From Tilletia caries (Eukaryota; Basidiomycota; Exobasidiomycetes; Tilletiales; Tilletiaceae): DNA of 64,000 bases. The stretch spans positions 310,001 to 374,000 of the forward strand of contig JALUTQ010000018.1 in the NCBI GenBank assembly GCA_032718865.1, written 5' to 3'. Position numbers and translations under genes: made by a program. Positions 1-12,909 of the stretch are shown piece after piece (within the stretch, counting starts at the first letter, position 1; each line of letters starts with the position of its first letter). The notes under the pieces are model-generated. The model saw only the letters and a program-made list of their open reading frames with translations, was not told where the DNA came from and did no database searches.

Positions 1-1200
1 TTGATCGTATCTGCGCGACATGTCTTCTGCGATTCCGTGCTGGTGCTGTCGTTCCTTGCGTCGTGCTGTGGTTCGCTGCTGCTGTTGCTGCTGAGTGCTG
101 AGTGCTGTGAGGATGGCCTCGCACTCACTCGCATCGAGCTTGCGTGGCTTGTGCTTCGGGACCTCGACCCCAGCGCTGAATCACGTGGCTCGCGCTTTCG
201 ACAGGCAAAGCGCTTTCCAAAAGTTGTGGCTGAAAACGTCATGATTTTACTCCGCAAAAACTTGGCACGCTTGTGGCTTGATCAAATTGAACCGACGAAT
301 GAGGTTGCCGTTGTCGGTTGGTTGGGTGTGAGGAGCAAGTCACACGACCCCCGTTCGTCTGCGTGAGGATCCTGGCTTCCGCTGCCGCTCCCTCGGCGTG
401 CGCCTGTCGGCATCCTGGGCGCAGTGATAGCAGAGCGTCCGTTGCCCCGTCTGCCCTGCCCCCCACCCCACCCACCTTATCGGGAACATGCCGCGCGCGA
501 CGCGCCAGGCGGGGAGACCACCACCAATAATTACCTCGAGCCTCAAGCTTTGCTGGCAGGCGGCAGCAGGCAAGGCGGAGCTTGGACAATCGCTGCTCTG
601 GCCCAAGACAGTGGGAGAAGGCGGGCTGGTCCCTGTGATAATGCGCCTTGCCTCATCTTGCAGGTGCCGGGGAAGCAAAATAAGAGCTACTTGAGCTTGA
701 CCGGAAACCGTACCGCGTGACCATGTCCACAACCAACACCTCAGCGCTCAGCCTGTACTGACTTTCTCGCCCCCAAGGTTTCTCGTTGCTGTGCCTCTTG
801 CCAGATGCGTTTGGACTGCCAGCAGAAGCAGCGCAGCCAGATGCAGCACACAGCCACTACTCTGGGCTTGAACGCTTGAACCCGTGCTATTGACTACTAC
901 TCTCCACCAGCTGCTTCCAAAAAGGGTCCTCTCACTCCCTCTCTCCTTTCCTTCTCTCTTGTGCCTGCTGCAGAGTCCAGGCGGTGTCCAGGTCGCTGCG
1001 ATAACGGATGAGAGGCCTCACTCGCTCGCAAACATGAAACAAGCTTCTCTCTCTCTGTCTCTTCCCAGAGCAACACTGACCACATGACCCTCTCCTTCTC
1101 TCTCTGGCTGAGGTGCGCACTGACCACCCTTCCCTGATGTCTGCTGCAGTGCCTATTCCCTCGAGTCCTTACCCTGTCCCACCCCATCCTCAGCAGTCCT
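1..1200. other. Gene-free left edge / upstream region
   Basis: No convincing coding exon was found on either strand. Open frames are short, lack splice signals that join them and show no recognisable motif. The last 300 bases become CT-rich toward the first gene, as is usual for fungal promoters and leaders. A gene lying further left could extend in here, but nothing supports it. Confidence 0.5.
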
Positions 1201-1207
1201 TATAAAG
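1201..1207 (+). promoter_or_regulatory. TATA box of the first gene
   Basis: TATAAAG lies about 120 bases upstream of the ATG at 1324, followed by a CT-rich leader. Position and sequence fit a core promoter TATA element; transcription start was not measured. Confidence 0.55.
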
Positions 1208-1323
1208 GGACAGTCTCACTTTCCCTCTTCTCCCCCTCCTTCTTCTCTTCACAGCTTCATTGCTACCCACTTCCTTCACAAACACTCCCAACCCTCCCCT
1301 GCACACCACAAACCTCACACACA

Positions 1324-2384
1324 ATGCCCAAGAAGACTGTCAAGAATGCCGCCGAGGTCATGCCCGCAGTGGCACCCCTCGGCGGCGTCTGGTTCGACTC
1401 TAACGACTCCACCCTCGACACCGCTCAGGGCGTCGTACACCTCCCCCACGTCACCAAGCCCTGGACCCGCGAGGCCTGGGACCGGGCACGTCCCTGGATC
1501 CTCGAGCAGCGCCAGAAGCTCGAGTCCAACGGGTGGGTGCCCACCGATGCTACCCGCACCGAACTCTATGTGCTCAAGCGCAACGCCCCCGCCGGTGCCT
1601 TCACCGACGATGGATCTCTCTATCTGAGAATGCCCAAGAAGTGAGTCGTCCTGCTCCCATACTTCAACCCTTCTGCCACCCTAGATCACTGACCTTGCCG
1701 CTCTATCTCTCGACCAGGTTCGTCGACTTCATGCGCAGTGGTCGCGATGACTCCGACAAGAAGCGCCGCGTCTGCAAGAAGAAGGACGTCTCCTACAGCC
1801 TCGACTCCGAGTGGATCTGGAAGGCCAAGGTCTGCAACGAAGCCGACGACACCGAGGAACCCAACGTCCAGCTCGACGTCCTCGAGCCCATGGAGAACAT
1901 CCTCTACCTCGTCATGTGTCTCCAGCCCGGCATCGCCCGTCTCCATGCTGAGAAGAGGGACGTCATCCAGCACGGCACCCTCGTCAAGGACATCCGCGAC
2001 GACCTCGAGACACCCTCGACCCGCTGCCGGGCCCTCGTCGCCGAGTCCGAGTCCTACACTCGCACCCTGCCCCCCGCCTACTGGCTCATCCGCAACGTCG
2101 AGATGCTCTCGAAGATCCTCGACGACGGCTACGAGCCCACCCTGGCCGCCGCGAAGGAGAACGCCCGGTGCGTGACCCGGTCGGTGAAGAATGTCGAGCA
2201 CCGCGTCTGGGAGGAGAAGGTCCCCGCCGACATCCTTGCCCAGATCATGGAGGAGCGCGAGCGCATCGCCATGGAAGAGGCTGGCGAGATCAAGAAGAGG
2301 AACAAGAAGAATAAGAAGGCTAAGAAAGTTACCACCCAGCACGACGATACACAGAGCATCGCATCTACCTCCATTGCAACCTAA
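1324..2384 (+). CDS. Unknown protein with lysine-rich C-terminus
   Basis: Two exons, 1324..1640 and 1718..2384, joined by a 77-base GT-AG intron (GTGAGT donor, CGACCAG acceptor), give 327 residues. The ATG follows a TATA box and CT-rich leader. The product is soluble-looking, with many charged residues, no signal peptide and no membrane segment. Residues around 75-130 are rich in Lys/Arg, and the tail ends in a basic KKRNKKNKKAKK run followed by Ser/Thr, a possible nuclear or RNA-binding tail. I do not recognise the family. A small abundant-type promoter and C-ending codons suggest good expression. Function unknown; the gene model itself is fairly secure because the reading frame is kept exactly across the intron. 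Confidence 0.75.
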
Positions 2385-3463
2385 TCATCGCAAAACGCAT
2401 CCAGCAACGCATTCAGTCACCACCACCAACCCACCACAAACAGCTAATTCTCAACTCTCGCAAGCCCTCGAGCCTCAAGGCCTTCCCAACTTCAGTTTCG
2501 ACATTGTACCTTCAAGCTTTCCAACGACCACACCCTTCTCAATTGTACTTTTCACCCCATTCTCCAAGTCATCCTCAACAACGAGGCCACAAGGACCGTT
2601 ACGAAACGCCAAACGAACTTCCAAAACCATTCTTCTCAACCACCCCATCTCATGCACTCACGAAGGCGGCCTCACCCTTACCCCACCCTCACCCCAGTCC
2701 CCCAATCCCTTCAGTTTGACGCCTTCCCTGCTCCTGAACCGGATTCAACACCCCACGAGGCCCTTCCCCATTCGCACCTACCCACCCTCTTACCTCACCT
2801 TCCACCCCGAACCTGAGCGTTGTACTTCCCTTTCTCCATCCCATCCTGTTGTTGTCTCAGTAGTGTTCTTGTTCCCTCTCCCCCCTCAATGTGAAAACAA
2901 AAGTGCCTCCTTTCCCAACCCATCTTGGTCTCGCTGCTGAGCTCCAGAAGAGAAGCCTAGAGCATCTTTGGAGGAAAGGAAGCCAGCAAGAATTGAAGGA
3001 ATCAGATTTGACTATAGAAGGAGAAGGGTAGGGCCGGACTGGGTTCCGCCAGAAAGGAACGTCTGCGCATCGCCAAGAAGGACAAAAGAGAATAGAGTAG
3101 TGTAGCGAGAGCTGAACCTCGGAGAACGACGAAAAAGAGAGTGAGGGGGAGGTTGACTTAAAGGAATGGGACGCAGGTCGGGGAAAAAATCCTTGATCGA
3201 TGTTGAATGTCGAATGAATGGCGAAGCGTTTGTAACGAGTGTGGGTTCTCCCTTCGAGGAAGAGAGATGGGATGTGCGTGTGCGGGTGTGATCTCTAACC
3301 GAGTCGGGGGGAGGGGGGGGGGGGGGGCAAAAGTGGCACGGAATATAAGGTCCGTCGAGAAGGGCGAAAAGGAAAAAGGGCGAGGGGATGAGCGGGCGAA
3401 ACCGAAAGAAGCGAAGGTCGAAAAAAGGCCGACGGAGGGAGAGCCAGACAGGGCTTAGCCCAA
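2385..3463. other. Convergent intergenic region with G-run
   Basis: This is the space between the 3' ends of two convergent genes. The left half is CT-rich and the right half AG-rich, consistent with two opposing 3' UTRs. A run of about 20 G residues broken by one A lies at 3306..3327. No coding exon is supported. Confidence 0.6.
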
Positions 3464-6400
3464 TCAAGAATGCGACGGCTCATCCGCAACGCCCACATGC
3501 ATCCGATCCAAAAGCGCAGCCACATCCCCACCAGCAACAGCAAGCGTCTCATGCTGCCCCAAACTGCTCGCACCATCCGTCGTCCCATCCTCAACCTTAC
3601 GGCTGAACCGGCGACTCGTGCTGCGGGTCAGCGTGCCATTGGGGCCGTTGCCGCCCGCGACGGCGCCGTGCGTCGCGTTTAGGGCTTCGCGGAAGTCGTC
3701 GACGCCGACTTGCCGGTCGCCCGGGCCGTCGTTGCCTTGGGATCCGTCGGCGGTGTGGCTTGCGTGCAGCTTGGTGCGCGGGCTGCTCAGCGAGCTGATG
3801 CTGGCCCGACGTTCCATGCGAGTGGGCTTGCGTTGTCCAGGAGCGGAGGCGTTGAAGGCTGTGTTATTCCAAGTTTGGAGGAAAATAGATCCCATTCAGC
3901 AAAGCACAGACATGCAGCGTGTCCAGAAAGGGGGTGGTAAACTCACAGTCAGAAACAGCTCCTGCCACGTTCCAGTCACGACCGAACCAAGACGCAAGCG
4001 ACTTCTCGTCCGTCTGAGCCGCGCTCTGCAGCTTGCTGCTCTTCGACAGGTCCGCAGCGACATTGCCGATGTTGACAAACGACGACGACCGGACGTTCTC
4101 GGAGAAGCCGGCAGCGGAGAAGCCGGCGGGAGAGATGGGGCTGGTGAAAGTTGCAGATGCTTCCGGGACAGGGACAAGGGCGGAGGTAGGGTACTGTGGG
4201 GATCCATAGAAGAACGAATCAGCTCGAAATGCACCAGTCAAAGGAAGAAAGCAGATTCAATCGGAAAAAAAAAAGTGGCAAAGTTATGAACGTACCGTCT
4301 TGGCAAGGGCCTCAAGGCTAGGAGCCTCCCATGTCTTAGCAAGCTTAGCAAACGCCCGAGCAAGCACAGTACGAGCCGCGCCTTTCCGAGTCGGCTCCAG
4401 CCGCGAGTTCACGTTCCGGTCCAACGCAGCAAGCATCGGCACAAGCGCCAACGTAGCCGCCACAGGAACCCCATCAATCAACGCCTCAATAATATCAGCA
4501 ACCGCAGCGTAGTCCGTCGGCAAGGCAGCCGCGTCCGGGTTCGCCTGCAGCCCGCGACTCTCGTCCGTGTTCGTAGAGTCGACGGCCACGAGCCCTTCGA
4601 GCGGGCTATCCCGGATCGTCGTGGGCACAAAGAGTGCCTTGGCCAGCAGGAGGGTGTAGATTCCCGCGGCAAGACTGTGCGCGAGACTGAGTGCGTCCGG
4701 GTCCTGCGAGGCGCCGGCGTCGTTGACGCCCGCGAAGAGTGCGCCTGCGCCGGACACGGCGGGCTCGAGTTCCTCCGAGACGAACGTGAGCAGCGTCTGC
4801 TCGTAGGTCAGTCGGAGCGCCGGGTTCGGGAACGCGAGCAGGGCCGCCGTCTGGTGGAAGACGCCCGGCGAGATGCGGTTCCGGCTCGTGGCGCGGCCGA
4901 GAGTGCTGATGCGCTTGGCGTTCGGGATGGCGCTGCTAGTGTTGGTGGCCGCCTGCTGTTGAAGCTTGTTGGCAGCCTTCATGACGCCGATCAGGCAGGT
5001 CAGCAAGGCGCGCATCGACTCGTCGCGCTCAACGGGAGTGGTCGGCTTGGTCGGCTTGCGGGCGATCAGACGAGCAGGGCCCGAGGGAGCGTCGCCGTTG
5101 CCGTTGGCAGTGGCAGGCACCTGTAGCGCAGTGAGACGCGCGCATATCTCCTCAGCGATGTCCTGGATCTGGTCGGCGTAGTACACATGGGCACCGAGGC
5201 TGCTGACGCTGTCAACGAGCGGGGCGAGCAGAGTGTCCTTCGTGTTGTGGTGAACCCGACGGACGATGAGACCGAGCAAGTTGTTGACCGTCTCGGCGGT
5301 GTTGAGACCGATCAGACTGTCGCTCGAGGTCAGAATGGCAGTGATCATGGCGATGAGAGTGCGGTGCTGGGTGGAAGGCTCGCCGTCGCAGTTCTCGACG
5401 AGATGCTCGACAAGGTGGGTGAGGACAACGAAGCGGTACTGCAGGGCGGACCAGTTGGAGAGCGAGGCGCTGAGCCAGGCGGCCCACTCCGTCTTGTCCC
5501 AGTACTGTCCCAAGGTGCGAACATTCGAGCCGGATTGGCGGCCGTCGAGCCATGCCAGGGTTATTTCGACCGCTGTGATTGCGCTGGAGGAGTCGCCGTG
5601 GGCCATGACGTTTCGGAGGGTAGACATGGCAGCGGAGGCGATGTCCTCGGTCGTCGGACCCTTCTCTCCGTCGACGTGGCCGGAGAGGGAGGGAGCGCGT
5701 CGGTTCTGAATCGGTTGCCGCTTTTGGCTGATGAATTCAGAGTACTGGGGCGAGCCACCGTTGCTGACCTTGGCAGATTCGGACTGGAGGAAGGAAAGGG
5801 TGACGCTGTGGCTGGGGAGGATAGAGGCGAGGAGGGCGGGCACGATCTGGCGAGCCTGTTCCGAGTGGGTCTTGCCGAAGAAGACGTCGGAGCCGACAGC
5901 GCCGGAGAGGGCACCAATGGCTATGAGTCGAATCCTGCGGAGAAAAAGGAAGCAGCACCGGTTTAGTTATCACAGAGATCGAGTTTAGCATTGAAAATTT
6001 TGGGGGAAGCGCAAACGTACCGGTTTGTGTCTTCTGAGTCACCGTCCCGCTCTTCGCACATGGCAGCAAAGGCACGAACCAGCTCGAGGTAGGTCTTGCC
6101 GACGTTAGCATCGACGCTCGATCCTGCTGCCTGGGTGAAGGTAGCGAGTGCATAGAACGTCGAGGCGGTACGGGCCGAGATCTCGATGTCGCGCTTGGTG
6201 TTTCCGCCAGGGTTGTGGGTGGAGGCGTCGAGGGCGATGGAGATGATGGACTGGGCGTGTGGGTTGAAGTAGTTGAGCTCGCGCTTGCACTCGGCGATGA
6301 GGTTCTTTGTGATGGCCAGGGTGAGCATGAGACCTCTGTAGAAGCGAGGAGAGAGAGAAAGCAACAAGATGAGATATACGACAGCATATATCACCTCATA

Positions 6401-6672
6401 CAGGAGACCAGCACTCACGCCTTTGCCTTGTCACGGTTCGGACCATTAGCCGACTTGAACGCCTTTGCCTCGAGGTTGGCGCGCTGGACGAGAAGCTCGC
6501 CGACAGTGGTGAGCTGTGTGGGAGCATTGCTGGCAAAGTATGCGAGCCGGCTGAGCTCGTTCCCGCTGGGCCGGTACTCTGGCGCGGTGGAAGCGATGAG
6601 CTTGGGTCCTGGGTAGCACGAGTTGAGGAGCTTCTTGGGGTCCTTGATGGCTTTTGCTTTTGGAATGCACAT
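3464..6672 (-). CDS. EFR3: EFR3-like PI4-kinase plasma-membrane scaffold
   Basis: Five exons on the minus strand: 6672..6419, 6335..6021, 5934..4296, 4193..3947 and 3858..3464. All phases agree and give 949 residues, within the EFR3 size range. The N-terminus has the family signature of a Cys at position 2, a basic patch and KKLLNSCYPGPK, followed by an alpha-helical repeat body. The C-terminal third is Ser-rich and disordered. EFR3 anchors the Stt4/PI4KIIIalpha complex at the plasma membrane so that PI4P is made there. Cys2 and the basic patch could serve membrane attachment (inference). The fourth-exon acceptor was chosen at 4194 because only that choice keeps the open frame. Intron sizes are 60-100 bases. 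The upstream region 6673..7255 is its promoter. Confidence 0.85.
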
Positions 6673-7255
6673 GCTGGGCGATGAAGGGGGGAAGGGGGGA
6701 GAGGGAGAGGGGTATGAGGAAGTGTGAGGCTGGGAGGGGGTATGTGTGGGTGTGAGAGAATGAGTGTATGTGTATGGAATGAACGATGAACGATGAAACC
6801 AGAGAACGTGTTTCGTCCCTCGGCCTTGGAAGAGATGAGAAGAGAGACTGGGTGAGAATTAAGTACTCCTGGCGCGCGCGGGTCTTTTGCTCAGCTGGCT
6901 CACGTGCTCGTTGTCGGCGTCGGTGTTGGCAGCGGTGTTGTCGTCGTCGTCGAGGGGAAAGGAGCAAGACGAGGCAGCGATGGAGTCTGGAGATGAGGCA
7001 GACGAAGCGGGACTGGGAGGGGCGTGGGGTCGGCGACGCGGACGATCTGCAGCGAATCTGGGTTTCACTCGGGTGAGGAGCGTGGAAGCCAGCTTTGATC
7101 TTTCCTCCAAGTGCGGGGTTGCCTCGTGGCCCTCGTCGCCCATTACAAACTCTTGTAAAAATGGGCAAGTCGGAAATGGAAGCAAGTTGGAAACAAGTGC
7201 ATTCATGGTTGCAAAGGGTCTACTGGTACAGCATGGTTATAGGTGAGAGCATTGA
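6673..7255. other. Intergenic: EFR3 promoter / RPC19 3' flank
   Basis: No exon is supported. The first 100 bases upstream of the EFR3 start are purine-rich on this strand (CT-rich on the transcribed side), as expected for its leader. Confidence 0.55.
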
Positions 7256-8482
7256 TCATTTCACGACTCTCCTCGACGTCGAGGCTGCCGGCGCGCCTCC
7301 TTCATCCATTCGGGCGCCCCGCGCTTCCTCCAGCCGTTGCCTTACGCTCTCGATATCCAACTTGGGTTCCTCGAAGCGCTCGAACTCGCCGGCCTCCAGG
7401 TTTTGATTATAGGCTGCCTGAATGCGCTCGAATAGCTCTTCCAGTCGTACCAGAGCTTCTTGCAGAGCCGTGACCGCATTGGCTTTGTCTGGTGGAGCGT
7501 CGTGGGTGGGCAGTGTCCGAAAGTGGAAAAGAAGAAGAAGAAGATTGTCAGCATATCACAAAAATGCATGACCGCATGTTGGCGGAGTAGATGGGTAAGT
7601 CAAAGTCGCCAATGAGGCCCCAGAAACGAGGAGGACTGCGGCGCTGAGCTCAGTAGGAACAATTGTTGTTAAAATTTATTCGACATCCCCTCCTGCCCAG
7701 TTGCGTATAGAGGCGTGGAGAGTCGCGATCCCTTTTTCTCGTCTTGGCAGCAAACGCGCAGTCCTCACTCGAAGGGGCCCGGCGAATGGGAAGGGTGGAA
7801 GGAAGGGTCGTCTGCTCACCATGCATCTGGACGCGAATATGGCACTTGAGCTCGGACGGATGGGGCAAGCTGGAAGACACGAAAGAAAGCAGGAGAGACT
7901 CAGTATTCGAGTGGCTCAATAGGAGAGCAGCGAGGCACGGCTCACCTGTATCCGCAGAACTCGACTCGCGGGCTGTGAGCAGGCATGGTAAAAAGGATGT
8001 CAGTTACTTTTCCTCAAGTACGAGGAGAGAGCTCAACACCAGCACGGGACAGCGACGCGAGACCCAAGTCCTCAGAAACGAAGAATTCCTGTGTTTTGTA
8101 CCTCCACCACGAGTGATCCACAATGTAACATTGGGGCTCGTATCAGGGCAAAACTAAAGTATTATCTTCTTCGGACGGCCTCTGCGCGTGCGCGCGTCTG
8201 CCCATGCTGGTGAGCGATTGACGAGTGCGAGTACTCACTCCTTCATGAGCATGTACCGCAGTGAGTTGCCGAGCGTGTGGTCCTCGTCTGCAAGGCAGAA
8301 AGTCGCCGCGGACAGATCCTTTTGGTAACCGGGCAGCTGTAAAGGTCAGGACTTCAGCGAAGGATGGACTTTGGGGGTGCGAGTGTGCGACTATCTTTCG
8401 CGGGATGGGGCTCACTCACCAGGGTCACTTTGCCGCCGAGGGCCTGCACCCAGTCGATCGCGCCGCTATCTGTCATCGCCAT
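7256..8482 (-). CDS. RPC19: RNA polymerase I/III subunit AC19
   Basis: Five small exons, 8482..8420, 8336..8239, 7972..7946, 7869..7820 and 7488..7256, splice in perfect phase to 156 residues. The family signature is complete but split over exons 2-4: EDHTLGNSLRYMLMK, then VEFCGYS, then PHPSE. This is the AC19/RPC19 dimerisation domain, the bacterial alpha-subunit-like partner of AC40 shared by RNA polymerases I and III. The C-terminal exon is helical and charged and somewhat longer than in yeast. The start is the first ATG giving MAMTDSGAIDW; an additional upstream 5' exon cannot be excluded. Exon 3 is only 27 bases. Another polymerase I gene, RPA135, lies 15 kb away. Confidence 0.9.
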
Positions 8483-9005
8483 CCTGAGCAACGTGTCCTT
8501 CTCCGCGAGAAGATTAATCAGTGAGCATGCGCAGAGAAGCTGTCGGGCGTCGGCCTGTCGCCCAACTGAGCAAGAAGCTCGAAGCTCGAAGAAAAGGCGC
8601 AAGGCGTTTTCGCAACACCGTGTCGCTTGTTCCCTGATCCGTGCACGTCATTGCGCCGCACAAAGCTTGGGAAGGCCGTAGCTAGGCTGCACTTGGGAAG
8701 GGGCAGCGATCGCGTCGGCCTCCTTCTCCTTCTCATCCTCATCGTCTCTCCCCTGCGACTGACTGCCCTGCCCGCACCCGCCAGCGCAGAGTTCCTCATC
8801 GTATTGCTCGTAATACGGATAGCAACTTCGCAGACAAGAACTGTGAGTAGTCCTGACCCGTGCACGTTCGATAAGAGGAGCCGAGCAGGACGGCCGCCGG
8901 CGAGGTCTCTCCAACCCCGTCAGATACAGCATTCACCCTGGGCAATTCCGCTGACTCCTTCTCCTCATATCTTCTCGCCCACACAGTCCTGACACCACGC
9001 ATCAA
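8483..9005. other. Divergent promoter region RPC19 / oxidoreductase
   Basis: The two flanking genes start on opposite strands within this 520-base stretch, so it probably carries both promoters. No exon or clear TATA box was found; it is CT-rich just before 9006. Confidence 0.5.
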
Positions 9006-11331
9006 ATGTTCACCCGCACAGCCCTCTCCCGCGCTCTGCCCCGTGCAGCAGCACCATCGGGCACCACCGCCTCACGCAACCTCACCCGTCTCGCCGCTTC
9101 CGCCTCCGTCTGCTCCCCGTCAAGCGTCGCCAAGGCCCACCTGAGCACAAGCGCACGCTCCAGCAATGCCATCAAGGCAGCTGCGAGCGCTGTTGCCAAT
9201 GCTGTTGGTGCTGGCTCGGAGACCTTGGCCTCGGCGGTGACGGAGTTTGACCCGCATGCGGTCACGGCTATGGACAAGCAGGAGCCCCCGGCACCTGGTG
9301 CGGACTTCAATGTTGTCATTGTTGGCGCGTGAGTATTGCTTTGATGGTGCTTTGGCGTGCTGATCCGGGTGATGTCGTTGTGCTCAACCACTTCCCTCCG
9401 CCCTTTTGCTTCTGAACACACGCGCGTATTTTTGTATGTGTTCTTCAGCGGAAACATCAACGTGAGTAACGGCGTCACTGTCATCCCGGCGAATCATTAT
9501 CTCAGCTGATCGCTTTCCCTTCTGTGTCCATAGTTCGGTAAGAACCTGCAGAGCCGACCAACGTGCCGCGGAACGGCAAGCTGAGAGAAAGGAAGTGTCT
9601 GACCTCTCACACCTTACTGTTTCTTCTCTATAGGCTCGGACGAAGGCCCGTGGAACCACAGTTTCCGTCTTGAGCAGTGAGTACCTTGTCACCCTTGCAC
9701 TCGAAGACGCGTCCGCATTCATTACCCCTCGTAAATTGTGCATGTATGCTAAACCGGTCTTCCTCCGCTCGCAGCAAACTTGGTCCCCGTCTCAAAGTCG
9801 TGGCTCTCATTGATCCCTCGACCGCTCGGGCTGAGAGCGTTCTCTCCGTGAAGCGCAACTCATTCGTATTGAGCGCATACAAGGACACCATCGTCTACCC
9901 CAGCATTGAGTCCTACGTACAGAACATGGACCTCAACAAGAAGCCCCAGTACGTTACTTAACCGAACAGGAACACCCTCGATTACACGCGCGCCCGTTGA
10001 CTAAACCCACTTTCTGTTTCTTGCAGCGCCATCTGGGTCGGCTCCCCACCCGCATTCCGCGGCCAAGAGCGCGAAGGCCGTGACCTCGAGAAGAAGCTGA
10101 TCGAGTACTTCCCCAAGGTGGGCTTCTTCATCGAGAAGCCTGTCAGTACCGGTCCCGTGTCCGAGGCCTTCTCGATCGCGGACAAGCTCACGAAGGCTGG
10201 TGCGCCAGTTTCGGTGGGATACATGCTTCGATACCTCAAGGTTGTGCAGAAGATGAAGTGGGTTTTCTGTATTACGGGATGGGTGAACGTGTTGGTACCT
10301 TTCTCGAACTGATGCGTCTCGGTTCCCTTCTCTCTCTCGTCCTTCTGTCTCGACAGGCAAATTCTGGAGGAGAACAACCTCAAGGTCATGGCGACCAACG
10401 CGCGTTACATTATGGCATAGTGAGTAGAATTGTTATCGCGTCTTTGCCTATGAGTTCTGTTATGTGATGCTTACCGGCTTTTTATCCCGTTCGTAGCGAA
10501 CACACTGCCAAGCTCGACTGGTGGGACAAGAGCCAGACCTGTGGACGTAAGTAACAATGGGGACGGCTTAGGCCTCGCTTCGAATGTATCAAGCTGACTT
10601 TGATCTTGTGATAAACGTGACGCGTCCCACAGCCATAGTTGAGCAAGCCACCCACTTCTGTACGTATCTTGCAAAGTCTGAATCCTCACTTTGAGCAGGA
10701 CTCGCGCTGACTTCTCTGGCCTTCCTTAATCACTGCTACAGGCGATCTGTCGCGTTACTTTGGCGGAGAAGTCGACCTTTCGACCGTGATGGCGCACTCG
10801 CTCGAGCACTTTGAGCCCGCCGGTAAGCTGAGCAAGATCCCCGTCGACGAGAACAAGATTGCGCCCGAGCAGCGAATCCCGCGCGTGACGTGTGCGACGT
10901 GGAAGTACGAGAGTGGCGCGGTGGGCAGCTTGACGCACGCCGTTGCGCTGCAAGGGTTCAACTACTCGACGGAGTTGGATGTGTACGCGGATGGGTACCA
11001 GCTTCGGCTTGTGGATCCGTACAACGCCCCCGTGCTGTACTTCCGACGACCTGGAGATGACCACGAGGAGGTTGTGCGATACGCGAGCGACGACCCTTTC
11101 TTCTCTGAGGTGGTGAGTTTTTGTCTTGCTCGCTCATCATTGACGGATTTATAGCCTCGGAAGGTCTGACCCTGTTTTTCCATCATCAATCAGGCCAACC
11201 TCATAGATGTCATCGAGAACGGACCGGGTGCAGCTCCCATCTTGAGCACGTACGAGGATGCGACGAAGACGTACGCGCTGACATGGGCGATCCGAGAGGC
11301 CTCCGAACGCAGCACCAAGAAGCACGCGTAA
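9006..11331 (+). CDS. Gfo/Idh/MocA oxidoreductase, mitochondrial-type
   Basis: Eleven exons: 9006..9328, 9449..9461, 9534..9537, 9634..9676, 9775..9948, 10027..10257, 10357..10419, 10497..10546, 10633..10659, 10742..11112 and 11194..11331. They total 1437 bases, 478 residues. The first about 60 residues are Arg/Ser/Ala-rich without acid, a likely mitochondrial presequence. Next comes NVVIVGAGNIN, the Rossmann dinucleotide loop, followed by the GxxPPAF and FIEKPVS motifs of the Gfo/Idh/MocA family. EKP is the conserved family motif; Lys there contacts cofactor or substrate. The C-terminal domain is an alpha/beta sheet domain. Substrate cannot be told from sequence. Exons 2 and 3 are 13 and 4 bases and lie inside the cofactor-binding region; their inclusion is needed for the frame. 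Confidence 0.85.
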
Positions 11332-12909
11332 ACTCTTACTACCTTTCGCGACATTATCGACCTTTCGAGAGGATTATGGATCCCCCCACCTTTATAGAAT
11401 CCCATCTTTCCTTCGCTTGGCATGGGAACCTCCCGGACGCATCCAAGATACAAGTTTTAAACGTCAACATTCATCCAAACTTACGGGCCACCGACGCGAT
11501 AATGGTCCTCCCTCGCCACGGTACCTACTCCGCCTCGTCAAAGAAACGAGCTACATCCCTCGCGCGGAGCGCCTCTCGTTTCGTCCTCCCCCCTCCCCGG
11601 TGTCAGTGTCATGTCCACGTCACCTTTCTCTCTCTTGTTCACCCAAATGATTTCTTCGTCCTCTCCAATTCTCGTTCCGCCTTGTTCATTCGCACCCAAA
11701 TCAAACATTCTTCTCAGTCCTGACAATAACCTTTTTCGAGTGAGGCGATGTGCGAGGCGGCGGTTGTGGAGAGAACGTCCTTGCCGAAAATTGGAATGAG
11801 GCGGTGGGCATTGGAATTTCAACGGCATAATTGGTGGGCGACCCGGCGACCCGAATGGGCGATGGGCGCCCGTCGCTCCAGGATATATGCGATAGGTACG
11901 CGACCGAGCTCGCCGTCGAGTGTAAAGGCCAGAAGCGGACGTGCGATGTTCATGGTTGCGGACCTATGTATCTGACATCCTGTGAAGGTGAGCTTGCGTC
12001 GTTCCTGTGTTCCTGTGCGTTGTAATGGAGGATCTGCAAGGAACTGTAAATTACAAATCAAATGTAGTATGTAGCTTGGTGTTCCATGCACAGAACCTGG
12101 CTGCGCTAGCTGAACGCTGAACGAGTTTCGCTTCTTTGACAGGCAACGGCAAGAGTCGACTCACTCCTGCGTCCTGCTGAAAAAGTGACAACTAACTGAG
12201 CACTGACCGACTGACCTCTTCACTCTCACTTCTTCATCGAACTTCCCCTCCTGTCCCCCTCCATCTGTTCTGCCTCTCCTTCTCGTGTCCTTATCCAGAA
12301 CCCTGAAGAAACGACGTCCGGGCTCCAACATCTCATTTCCGTCTCCGGCCTGCCACGCTCCCACGCTGCGACACGGCCCCAACACACTCTTTCAAGTTTC
12401 AGCACAAGTTCGGCAAAGATCTGGCCCTCCTCGTCGCCTCGTCCTCCAGTTCCTTTTTACACTACCTCTCAAGAGCGCACCCTCGATACTCGCTCATCAG
12501 AGACCTCAACACTCCTTCAACAACACAGCTCGTTCAGACCCCCCCCCCCCCCCGCCTCGGAAGCTACCCTTGAAACGAAGAGCAAATCGTCTTTTCTGTC
12601 GCTCCCCGGACCTCCTCTCGCCTTTCTGTTCCCGTCCCATCTCTACCTTACACGCGCTGATCCTGGTCCTCGTCTTTGACCGATCGCCGAGCCCGTCCCC
12701 CGCGCCTTCGGACTCGACTTCTGCGCATTAGCATATCGGAGCAAGGCCCTTACCGACCTCTTTATCCAGTCCTCTTTCGACTTCACCAGATCAACCCTTT
12801 TACTTTCTCTGCCTTCGTCCGCTTCCTCATCTACCTTCCCCTCAGGCTCCCAGCACCCTTCCCCTCGGCCCTCCTTCCCACTTCACCGACCACACAATCT
12901 ACCACCAAA
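11332..12909. other. Intergenic with 15-C run
   Basis: The first part is 3' flank of the oxidoreductase. The second half, from about 12180, is strongly CT-rich and probably holds the promoter and long leader of the next gene; it includes an uninterrupted C-run at 12539..12553. A short open frame near 11831..12025 has two Cys-rich motifs but no start or splice support and was not called. Confidence 0.5.

Noticed and set aside
1..366. Open frame at the left edge with a hydrophobic stretch
   Set aside because: Leu/Cys-rich only because of CTG/TGC repeats; starts with TTG, no motif or splice context.
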